NCBI GenBank assembly: GCA_000697335.1 | Contig: JNEM01008581.1 | Location: 1 to 18,699 of the forward strand | Direction: 5' to 3' | Origin: Conidiobolus incongruus B7586 | Taxonomy: Eukaryota; Entomophthoromycota; Entomophthoromycetes; Entomophthorales; Conidiobolaceae | DNA length: 18,699 nt | Part shown: one piece after another, positions 11,033 to 18,699 of the stretch | How positions within the stretch are numbered: the first letter of the stretch is position 1 | Layout: each line of letters begins with the position of its first letter | Program-made: the position numbers and the translations under genes | Notes under the pieces: model-generated | What the model was told of the DNA's origin: nothing | Seen by the model: only the letters and a program-made list of their open reading frames with translations | The model's database searches: none

Positions 11033-11803
11033 TTATTTACCCAATCTCTTGCGTAACGCGCGAGTTCTCTTCCTCAACTTGTTGTACTTGTGCTTATTCA
11101 TCTTCACTTTGCGCTTTCTCAATACACTGCTCATATGATAGCTCTTGTACAATTTGGGTCTTTGTTGGCGGTTGATGTTTAAATCACGCTCCAAATTCAA
11201 GAAAAATTGGTCAGCGACTTGCTGGGCGTCGCCGTTGAAGCGAGATACTAAGGGATGGTCTTTGGGGGAGGCGGGACCCAAGTTGATCATGTCGAAATCT
11301 TTGACAGTGTCGAGATATTCGTCCAAGTCTTCAGTCTTGAGAGTGGTGAGTTTTTCGATAAGGCCTTCCATAGCTTCGGCATGGGCCTCGATATTGGCTT
11401 CATATTCGGCATTAGTGATAGTGGCGGCTTCGGTCCAGCTGGCCAAAGCTTCATCAGCTTCCATAGCGCTGGCAGAGTTAGAAGTCCATTGTTGGACTGA
11501 CCCATCACGATTGATACCCAAAAGAGGTTGATGCATGGCGAAGAATTGATGCTTAGCCAAATCGTGACGATAGGCAAAATCTTCAGCTGGACCAACACTA
11601 TTATTCAACATCTTTTCCTTATTGTTGGCTAAAGACAATAAGAGCTTGTGTTCGTCATCCCTGACGGAAGAGTACTGTTGATTGGGGCTGGGAGGATTGA
11701 ATTGGTAACTCAAATGACTACGACGCATTATACTGCCACTAGTCCAATTTAACTGTCTAGAAATTGTGGATGGTTTTAAGATTGTTTTTGTTAATTGAAT
11801 CAT
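11033..11803 (-). CDS. COX24: Mitochondrial small-subunit ribosomal protein mS38 (COX24/AURKAIP1 family)
   Basis: A single-exon frame of 256 residues. The last 31 residues (about 226-256), SVLRKRKVKMNKHKY followed by NKLRKRTRALRKRLGK, form the basic C-terminal signature of the COX24/AURKAIP1/mS38 family. That tail contacts rRNA near the decoding region of the mitochondrial small subunit. The N-terminus (MIQLTKTILKPSTISRQL) is basic and hydroxylated with no acidic residue, as expected of a matrix-targeting presequence. Residues between are acidic and helical, for example around SAMEADEALASW and LTTLKTEDLDEYLDTV. At 256 residues it is longer than yeast Cox24 (about 110) and human AURKAIP1 (about 200), the extra length being in the N-terminal part. 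The gene has much higher GC than its surroundings, which suggests high expression and codon selection. A TATA-like ATATATATAAAA lies about 30 bases upstream. Confidence 0.9.
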   Translation of the reverse strand: MIQLTKTILKPSTISRQLNWTSGSIMRRSHLSYQFNPPSPNQQYSSVRDDEHKLLLSLANNKEKMLNNSVGPAEDFAYRHDLAKHQFFAMHQPLLGINRDGSVQQWTSNSASAMEADEALASWTEAATITNAEYEANIEAHAEAMEGLIEKLTTLKTEDLDEYLDTVKDFDMINLGPASPKDHPLVSRFNGDAQQVADQFFLNLERDLNINRQQRPKLYKSYHMSSVLRKRKVKMNKHKYNKLRKRTRALRKRLGK

Positions 11804-11917
11804 AGTTATTTTTTTATTTATTTAGTTTTATATATATTTTTTGTTATTATGTAAGATCTGATTTTTGATTGCTTGTTAAATTGAAGGAATGTAAAAATTG
11901 AGTAATTATGGGATAAT

Positions 11918-11925
11918 ATCACGTG
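11918..11925. promoter_or_regulatory. E-box ATCACGTG upstream of mS38
   Basis: ATCACGTG, with its palindromic core CACGTG at 11920-11925, is the preferred site of Cbf1-type bHLH factors in fungi. It lies about 115 bases upstream of the mS38 ATG. G and C are scarce here, so a chance hit is less likely than in average DNA, but use is inferred. Confidence 0.4.
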
Positions 11926-12311
11926 CATTGAGCTTATTAATTATTGTGGCTTTTAATATACCCTTAATTTAAAAAGGTAATAAAAATCTTATGATTTTTA
12001 ATATGGATAATCTTTTTTGGTTGTTATTATTTTATTATTCATAAACATTTTATTAGCTTCTTAATAAGATAAGGATATAATCATTTTCTTATTTCAACTA
12101 ATTTAAAGTGTAAAATGGTTCTTAAATTTTAAAATTTAAATATTATCCCATAATCTTAATTTATCAAATTCCATATTTACTTAATCAAAATTAATATTTA
12201 ATTATTATTATTATGTCATACCATAAGTTTTCGAATAAATCCTTTCCTCATAAAAATGAAAATATTTAATTATTACTCTTTCCTTTTGACTACTATAGTG
12301 GAGTGTATGTG

Positions 12312-12319
12312 TATATAAG
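12312..12319 (+). promoter_or_regulatory. TATA box, rightward promoter
   Basis: TATATAAG sits in a locally GC-richer patch (GTGGAGTGTATGTG just before it). It is followed about 30 bases later by CAATTCAACACAATACAAG, a typical fungal start region. It points at the broken TTI2-like gene. Confidence 0.4.
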
Positions 12320-12544
12320 TTACTTTCAAATTCTGCAATTCAACACAATACAAGTACTAAGAGGTTTGAGATTTTTTAATATCTAAATTATAAAGTTCAG
12401 CAAATTAAAAGTATAACTGATTACATTGGTTTTGAATTAGCGAGTATTTTTGACTTTATGACATCAAGCCTTCACAGAAGTGATCCGGTGATAGAACTAG
12501 TGCACATAATTTAAATTTTATTCTATTTTTTTTCACTTTTTGAA

Positions 12545-14387
12545 AAAATTTTCAGCAAAAAAATACAAAAGGGTTGTCTTAAAATCATAAAAATGGAAAA
12601 AATATCTGCAATACTTTGCCTTGCACTAATGTATTTTGATGAAATTACTGAATTTTTTTTACTGCAAAAATATATAAACGTGAAACGGCAAAAGGTTCAA
12701 AATCTGAAAAGCTTTAATAATTGCATTAGTCCCAATGTTTGAGTATATTCTACCTTCATTTAAAATTAAACAATATGCCATCGAACAATTAATTCTAAAT
12801 GAAAGTATTAAAAGAAGAAATACCATCAGAAAGTCATATTGAGCAACTTTAAGAACTCGTTAAAGACAATGATATAACATCATAGTACTCCTTGGAACTT
12901 TTAAACGATGCAACAACTAAAAAGGTTAATACCCAAAGGAATAATTAATTATTCAACAACTTCTAAATTTCAAAGAACAAATATTTGTATTAGAAATGAA
13001 CCAAACATATCAACTCTTCTATAATCTGATATATTACAAAACCAATTCTGATAATTTCCAAACTATTCACTCATAAATTTTCCAACTCTATACATATTGC
13101 TTCAACTGTCTCAAAACCCAAGCCAAAATAGAAGTTTTTCAACTTTATAATAATCCATGAAATCCAACCAAAATTCCAACAATCTCCCAAAAATCGTAGT
13201 TATAACATAACTAAAATTCAAAAATCAGATAGTAAGAAATACGTTGAAATCAATAATCAACGCTTGAAGCTGGAAGATTGCCGCAGTTTGACCTATATGA
13301 AATAGTTATTTACATCCAACCCAGATTAATTTGGTTGAATTAATATAGTTACTATATATCTTAGTCATTTACCATTCATTGTACTACTGATGAAAGATTA
13401 TGAATTAGAGTTCAAATCAATAGGTCTAAATTATTATGATACAATTGTCAATCAATTGAGTGTTGACAAATTAATCAAGAGAGGTATTCATTTCATTATT
13501 AAGGAACATTGCACCTCATTCCTAGGTACCATCAACGACTCCCCTACACTACTCAATCAATAAATTCAAACTTTTTTCAAATTGATAAAACCAATGGAAA
13601 CTAGAGAAGATAATGTTAAACCATCCGTAGAAATTCTAATTCGACAAATTTTATTATACAATGGATTTACTCTCGATCAAAATAACTAAATTATAGAAAT
13701 TGTTTTAGAATCTTTCATCGATCTAATCCTGCAGAATTCCACATATCTTATACTGGATTTAGATGTAAGCACCTCATATCTCTAATATTATTTTTATTCA
13801 TTCATTAATTAAACATTTTAGAAAATTTTAAACTTTTCTTTAGATATTCAATCAAAATTAAAATTTATTGATAGAGATTATAATTTTGAAGTTTTAAAAT
13901 TAAGTTCAAAATTTTTAACCTTAGTATTGAAATCTATATTAATCAAGTAATTATAGTTGTGAATTATATTTGTATGAAATATTCATTATTTTCAGAGATG
14001 ATCAATTTCCATTTCAAATATTGGCTGGTTGTCTGAGGGTATGGTTCTTTGCTATTACGATTCATAATACATCTTTGAGTAAGTATTAAATAAATATTTA
14101 ATAAGTTTGGCTACTAATGACAATTTCATTAATTAGAAAATCATATCGACAATATTGAATTCAAATCAAATCAATTATTAGATTTCCTACTTCAAGTACA
14201 TTCTCAAGATTTGGAAAGACTTAAAGTATATATTTTTAGTTATATAATTCAAATTGATATTTATTGATTTTAGAATGATTTTGATATATTTTTAAATCAT
14301 CCAATAATTCAATCTCATACAAAGGAATTTATTTTGATTGAAGCCCAACTCAACACCCATTCAAATCCCATAATTGTAGAAGTTTAA
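12545..14387 (+). pseudogene. TTI2: TTI2-like (Tel2-interacting protein 2) gene, decayed in its 5' half
   Basis: TTI2 works with TEL2 and TTI1 (the TTT complex) to mature PIKK kinases such as TOR, ATM and ATR. The best match is the block LPFIVLLMKDYELEFKSIG at about 13360-13420, equivalent to the LPxxLLLxDDxExxxxxxG segment of the family, followed by helices such as SFIDLILQNSTYLILDLDKI. Exons 13390-13764 (open at its left), 13822-13946, 13996-14078, 14137-14225 and 14274-14387 splice cleanly with introns of 48-58 bp. The first carries TAA codons at 13561 and 13687. Upstream, protein-like pieces (ALVPMFEYILPSFKIKQYAIEQL near 12730; LYNLIYY-type helices near 13020; LIWLN near 13330) fall in different frames and are broken by more stops. 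No set of introns that I tried restores one frame. The 5' limit is approximate. Sequencing error is the main alternative. Confidence 0.5.
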
Positions 14388-14469
14388 ACCCCAAGTCTAT
14401 AAATATTTGTATTTATTATAAATATTGTTCATTAATGTAATAAAATTAATCTAAATATATTGTAATATA

Positions 14470-15255
14470 ATGGAATTAAATAATCTAAGACTAAGGTTTG
14501 CGAATCAATTAAATATTCGATATAAGATAATACAGAATAAAATTATACTAATAGACATTCGAGGTATTTAGCTATTCTATATTTTTATCATTATTGCTCA
14601 TAAATTAATAATATTAGATATTCATCAATTAATCAATAACTTTAAACTATTACCCTATAATTTTAATTCGAATCAATCTTGGAATGACAATCACATCAAC
14701 AATGAAGAATTTGAAACTTATAATATTCAATCTCCAGCCATTTTGGATCTCTTTGATTTTTTAGCATTAATTAATCAAGGTAACAAATCTTTTTTATATT
14801 AAATCATTCTAATAATTTTGAATTAGATAAGATTAATTATATCAAAGAAATTAATGATATTCAGAAATATAAAAATTTTCAAAAAAATTTAAAATTTATA
14901 TTTTATCAATATCTATTAAACTTAAATCAACCTAACTTTTATTACTATTTAAATGGCTTTAAATTTAATTGTGATTGGTTACGTTATCAAGGTATTCAAT
15001 AGTTTTAATATATCACTGAATAATATTAATATGTATTTAGATTTACCCAATCTATGCCACTCGGATTGTATGATAAGCTATCTAGATTCTAATGAAACTC
15101 TCAAATCTGTGGATTTAGTTAAAAGAATGCGATTAGGGAATGTTGTGAATAAGACAGTAGTTTTAGCAACTTTAATACATTCAAACAGCGATAATCATAA
15201 AAAACCTCAATATGAACCTAAGTTTTTAACATTGAAATGGAGTGGAATTGTATAA
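14470..15255 (+). CDS. Unrecognised 211-residue protein, four exons
   Basis: Exons 14470-14563, 14618-14779, 14827-14991 and 15041-15255 join without a stop into 211 codons plus TAA. Introns are 54, 47 and 49 bp. I do not recognise the family. The protein is rich in Asn, Ile, Leu and Tyr and has no signal peptide or membrane helix. A central stretch (SPAILDLFDFLALINQ, then YLLNLNQPNFYYYLNGFKF) looks globular. The C-terminal exon is less AT-biased, with LCHSDCMISYLDSNETLKS and a final LTLKWSGIV. It starts 82 bases after the stop of the TTI2-like gene, on the same strand, so its promoter must lie in that gap or in the neighbour. Clean splicing and retained frame argue for a live gene. A 100-codon frame starting at 14953 is only exon 4 with read-through of intron 3. 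Confidence 0.8.
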
Positions 15256-15779
15256 TAAATTTAGAATTATCAATCAATAATATTGAGTATGTTTTTTAGT
15301 TAGTGTATCAATTTTTTGTGGATGATAAATGAAAAATTTGAAATTTTTATCACTATAAATAATATATTTAGACATTGAATTGTAAAGATAACATAATTAT
15401 CAATAGTTAGCTCTACCTATAATAATGATTAATATATTTTTAGTAGTTTATCCAATACTCAAATTTGTGGCTTTTTTTCAATATTTAAATATAAAAAAAA
15501 TTGAATTTTCAAAATCAAAATCAAAATAAATGAAAATATTAATAATACTTTTAAGAATTTCATATCAAGATAATACTAAATTCTTTTCTACTAAAGATAA
15601 TAATGGTATCTTAATTATTATTTATTCCAATGATACTAAACAATTGATTTTTTATATCAACAGATGAAAAATCAAAATTGACATTCGATGTTAATTATAT
15701 TCGAAGATAACTCTTTTAAACTAAATCAAAATAATTTTAGTATAATGACATAGGTATATGGGTATGATTTTATTTACAT
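15256..15779. other. AT-rich spacer, 3' flank of the unrecognised gene
   Basis: Nothing coding was found on either strand. It holds AATATTGAGT and TATAAATAAT tracts that could serve as the 3' UTR of the gene to the left, and it ends at the LTR boundary at 15780. Confidence 0.6.
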
Positions 15780-16040
15780 TGTCACGAGTCAAGTGACTTC
15801 CTTCTACCCAAGTATTCTTACATCAACCTAATGTTAAAATCATTTCTCCCTCACATACCATCTACTCCCATTCTATCTTTTAATTGGCCCATAATGCAAG
15901 TCACAGCAAAATCTCATGAATCACCTTACCCAACTCACTCTATATAAAACCCAGATTAGGGCTATCATCAAAAGGAAGAGTTCGATCTGGGTCCTCCCAG
16001 CTATTTGACTTAAACCAATAAACCCTCTATCTCCCTAACA
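15780..16040 (-). repeat. Second LTR of the same family, 261 bp, inverted relative to the first
   Basis: Read on the minus strand it begins TGTTAGGGAGATA and ends TTGACTCGTGACA. The LTR at 153-441 has TGTTACAGGAGATA and TTGACTCGTGACA, so both ends match while the middle differs. It is GC-richer than its flanks and carries a TATA-like TATATAAAA (15941-15949, plus-strand reading) and AATAAA (16017-16022). No clear 5-bp target duplication flanks it. About 100 further bases to 16140 share the GC-rich texture and may be the adjoining inner part of the element. The element looks truncated: no gag or pol is visible beyond. This is an old fossil; age cannot be set. Confidence 0.45.
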
Positions 16041-16332
16041 CTTACCTTGAACTCCCGAGATCTCTCTCTTTTACTTATACTACTCTGGACACAGCTTTCC
16101 CAAGACGCGTTAATACTCTAATTCACTCAAACAAGATTGCTTAAATTTAAAGAGTATCTCAAGATTAATTATAAACAATCTGAATTTGTTAGATTGTGAA
16201 TAAGTAATATTGAATAATTATTTCTATATATGATTTATTAACTGATGTATACTAAAAGTTAAGCACTCAATACAATATTTATTTTTCAAAATTTTAATAT
16301 AATATTATATATTGTAATTGATACCATTGAAC
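16041..16332. other. Spacer between the LTR and the mariner element
   Basis: Positions 16041-16140 are relatively GC-rich with AGAGAGAGATCTCGGGAG on the minus strand, compatible with a purine tract next to the LTR. From 16141 to 16332 the DNA is plain AT-rich. No gene was found. Confidence 0.4.
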
Positions 16333-16334
16333 TA

Positions 16335-16540
16335 CACTGGCCCACAAAAGTGAGTCATAAAATTATGATTATATATATTATTATCAATAACTCTGTTAAT
16401 TCTTAATCAAATTAATTTAAATTAAAACATATAATAAACTTATATTATTTATTTATAATTAAGTATATTTGATCCAATTATATTAAATTTTAGTTGATAT
16501 ATTAAAGTTTAAATTTTATTTAAGATGAGTTATAAATTTG
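16335..16540 (+). repeat. Left terminal inverted repeat with two binding-site-like direct repeats
   Basis: The outer repeat GTGAGTCATAAA is at 16350-16361 and the inner repeat ATGAGTTATAAA at 16525-16536, which is 175 bp apart start to start. This is the IR/DR arrangement known from Sleeping Beauty-type elements, where each end carries two transposase sites. Confidence 0.8.
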
Positions 16541-16564
16541 TGTGTTTTGGTTATAGAAAGAAAA

Positions 16565-17581
16565 TTAAAACTTAGTATATTTATCTTTTGCTTTCTTAAC
16601 TTCCTTAAGTTTATAAGGTATAGAGTTAATTAACTTCTTATATTAAGAAAGATTAATTTTGTTTTAAGTTTCTTAAATATATTTTTAAAGCTCATTTAAA
16701 TTTTTTGCTGGTGGGAAAGTTTTAACTATTTTTTTTAACTAATCCCAAAGGTGTTTAATTAGATTAAAGTTAAAAGATTGAAAAAACCACTTTATAACTG
16801 TTATTTTATTATTTTTAAACTATTTGATAGTAGAAATAATAGTATAGCAAAAGGCATTATCTTATTAGAAAATAACATCTAATTTATTTAACCTATATTA
16901 CTCAATAGTTTTTTTTAATTCATTGTTTAAAATATTTTAATATATCTCAATATTAATTCCCTTATTAACTTTACAAAAATACCTTACATTAAAAGATAAC
17001 ATATATCTTTAAACTATAATTAACCTACTATTATATTTTTGGGATAAAATAACATAATAGTTACAAAGTAATTCTTTGTTTTTTTTTGAAATATTTAGTT
17101 TTTTTATTAAATCTACTAAAGTATATTTTTATTTTATTAAATTAAATAACCTTACTCTAATTAGTTTTAGTTTAACTTTAGTAGTAACATTTAAACTCCC
17201 ACTTAGTTTTATAATAAAACTTTTTTAATTAGGGGTGTTTTTTTTAAAATGCAAATAGTATCTATTATAACATAAAATATATATAATAATATTAGTACTA
17301 ACTAATATTTTTATATAGTCTTATAATTTTTTCTATATTTCTATAATAGTATTACATTTACTTGTATTAACTAACCTACAAATATACCTTTTATCATATT
17401 TATTTATAATCTTAACATACTTAAGTTTAAGTTTAAATATATCTTTACTATAATTTTTAACAACTTTAACTATAGTAAACTAGCTAAAATTAGTAATTCC
17501 AGCAATTTTATAAGTTGATTTACCTTTATAATAGAGTTAATTAATATATAAGTAAATTTTTTTAGAGAGGGATTTAAGCAT
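16565..17581 (-). pseudogene. Tc1-like (DDE) transposase, full length but with many stops
   Basis: The minus-strand frame runs from ATG at 17581 to TAA at 16565. It is 1,017 bases long (339 codons including the stop), a normal Tc1 length, with no net frameshift. The N-terminus reads like the paired helix-turn-helix (YYKGKSTYKIAGITNFS then FTIVKVVKNY). The C-terminal half has NILNNELKKTI, NKLDVIF then DNA (second catalytic Asp), ITVIKWFFQSFNFNLIKHLWD, which is WPPQSPDLNPIEHLWD altered, and LKEVKKAKDKYTKF. The third acidic residue is Lys (IKHLW for IEHLW). About 17 stops interrupt the frame, mostly where Gln (CAA/CAG) or Trp (TGG) is expected. Changes such as P to F, D to N and E to K are all explained by C-to-T or G-to-A. 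Confidence 0.88.
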
Positions 17582-17704
17582 TTTAATATTATTATTATTT
17601 AAAATAATAATTTATAATAATAATATTAATATAAATATATATAATTTAATAAAAGAAAAAAAGATTTAAGTAATTTTTGTTTTATATACCCTTTTAACTC
17701 TTAA

Positions 17705-17915
17705 ACCTGTAAATTTATGACTCACCCTATTTAAAATTTAAGATTTGATATATTAACTAATAATATATTAAATATAATTAAATATAACCTATTATAATCA
17801 GGTAATATACCTTAATTATATACTTTAATTTAAATTAATTTAGTTAAGAATTATTTAAGTTACAGGTAAATATATAAGTGATTTTTATTTTATGACTTAT
17901 TTTTACAAGCTAATG
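17705..17915 (-). repeat. Right terminal inverted repeat with two binding-site-like direct repeats
   Basis: On the minus strand the outer repeat ATAAGTCATAAA lies at 17889-17900 and the inner GTGAGTCATAAA at 17714-17725, again exactly 175 bp apart. The inner copy keeps the G residues that the outer copy has lost to A. Confidence 0.8.
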
Positions 17916-17917
17916 TA

Positions 17918-18699
17918 ATATAAAATTTTAAAATGTATTTAAAAGGAATATAAACATTATATTGAATATTTTATATCATTTGATATAAACTATTTTAATT
18001 TATAATAATCAAATGAGAATATTTTAATAAAGCTTAATCAGTTAAATAATCCTAAGGTTATTTTGAAAAAATATAAAATATAGGGGATATAGTTATATTT
18101 AATAAAATAATTAATACAATTTAAATTCCAATATTTTGATATTATATCACAAATTTAACAATAACAGAATTTTAAGATTAAAAATAAATAATATTATTAA
18201 TATATAAATTATAAAGATTGATGCATAGTATAAATTTATTATTTTTTATTATTAATAACTCTTTATCATATTTTTAGCTAGCTTTTAACATTTGAAAAAT
18301 AGTTTTTTAAAGATTGAAATTTGATATTTCATAATCTAATTTAATTTGTTTAGAGGAATTTTTTTTCTTAAAAGCATATTTTTTAATTACTTAAAACAAT
18401 TATAATCACATGAGTTGTAATTTAGTGAATATACTAAATATGGTAGTCTTTTCTGATATTCTTATATAAAAAGCCTTTAATGATTTTAAGTATTTTATAA
18501 TTATTATATAAAATAATAGGTATAATTGATTTAAAATAAAAGTTTTAATTAAAAATAATTTTATTCAAAAAATAATATAAAATTTGCTATTAATTAATTC
18601 ATCTTTAAAAGTTAAATAAAAGAATTATATATTATTATAATCAATAATTAAAATTGATATTCATTTATAAATAAAGTGTTTATTAATCAAAATTTATAA
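17918..18699. other. Extremely AT-rich gene-free tail
   Basis: No frame, repeat unit or promoter could be supported. Runs of A, T and TTA/TAA dominate. It may be older transposon or gene sequence mutated beyond recognition, but nothing shows this directly. Confidence 0.5.

Larger units (their letters stand above)
11804..12457. other. Divergent intergenic region between mS38 and the TTI2-like gene
   Basis: No coding signal. It holds the mS38 promoter at its left, a CACGTG site in the middle and a TATA box for the rightward gene near 12311. The rest is AT-rich. Confidence 0.6.
16335..17915 (-). mobile_element. Tc1/mariner DNA transposon, complete in outline but inactivated
   Basis: The element spans 1,581 bp between two TA dinucleotides (16333-16334 and 17916-17917), the target duplication of this superfamily. 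Its left end, CACTGGCCCACAAAAGTGAG, and the reverse complement of its right end, CATTAGCTTGTAAAAATAAG, align without gaps, followed by TCATAAAAT in both. Inverted similarity continues for about 200 bp, for example ATTAATTTAAATTAAA at each end. The single gene inside is a 339-codon transposase on the minus strand. Size, ends and gene all fit a full-length Tc1-type element. Differences between the ends are nearly all transitions. The copy can no longer make transposase. Confidence 0.9.

Noticed and set aside
11145-11598. Three frames of 81-128 codons overlapping the mS38 gene
   Set aside because: They are other-frame shadows of a GC-richer real gene; mS38 has the family signature.
12593-12742. 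49-codon frame beginning MEKISAIL
   Set aside because: It overlaps a better protein-like frame (ALVPMFEYILPSF) that belongs to the TTI2-like remnant; no independent support.
12458-14387. Reading TAA and TAG as glutamine (altered genetic code) to make the TTI2-like gene whole
   Set aside because: APRT, TBC1D13, SNM1, mS38 and the unknown gene all end at ordinary TAA or TAG stops and contain none in frame. The TTI2 region also changes frame.
1-18699. CRISPR arrays, tRNA, rRNA, bacterial operons or ribosome-binding sites
   Set aside because: None seen. The window is eukaryotic nuclear DNA with spliced genes, and no cloverleaf or regular spacer array was recognised by eye.

Overview
The window reads as nuclear DNA of an AT-rich fungus, most likely an early-diverging lineage; this is an inference from gene style and I cannot name a genus. 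The genes are eukaryotic. They carry short introns (47-61 bp, one of 113 bp) with GT...AG ends and YTAAY-like branch sites just before the acceptor. The encoded set is conserved host housekeeping: adenine phosphoribosyltransferase, a TBC1D13-type Rab GAP, an SNM1/PSO2 DNA crosslink-repair nuclease, the mitochondrial ribosomal protein mS38 (COX24/AURKAIP1), and a decayed Tel2-interacting protein 2 (TTI2).

Layout. 1-441: the 3' end of an LTR retrotransposon, mostly its LTR, running off the left edge. 641-1401: APRT, five exons. 1402-4892: a 3.5-kb stretch with no intact gene, holding one decayed coding relic and a possible promoter. 4893-7137: TBC1D13-like Rab GAP, six exons. 7138-8712: AT-rich spacer with a short relic that resembles the C-terminal domain of Rpn13. 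8713-10944: SNM1/PSO2, six exons. 11033-11803 (minus): mS38, convergent with SNM1. 11804-12457: upstream spacer with a CACGTG site and a TATA box. About 12545-14387: a broken TTI2-like gene whose 3' exons are clean and whose 5' part is ruined. 14470-15255: a clean four-exon gene for a 211-residue protein that I do not recognise. 15780-16040: a second LTR, inverted relative to the first, with the same terminal sequences. 16335-17915: a Tc1/mariner transposon with roughly 200-bp terminal inverted repeats. 17918-18699: very AT-rich DNA with no gene.

The genes are not an operon and share no single pathway. Two have genome-maintenance roles in other organisms (SNM1 in crosslink repair, TTI2 in PIKK kinase maturation), but their adjacency may be chance. 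The most informative signal is mutational. The mariner transposase keeps a full-length frame of 339 codons with no net frameshift, yet carries about 17 in-frame stops, and its two ends differ almost only by transitions, mostly C-to-T and G-to-A. Stops in the TTI2 copy also sit where CAA, CAG or TGG would be expected. This looks like repeat-induced point mutation (RIP) or another cytosine-deamination defence, and it would explain the AT-rich, gene-free compartments around intact gene islands.
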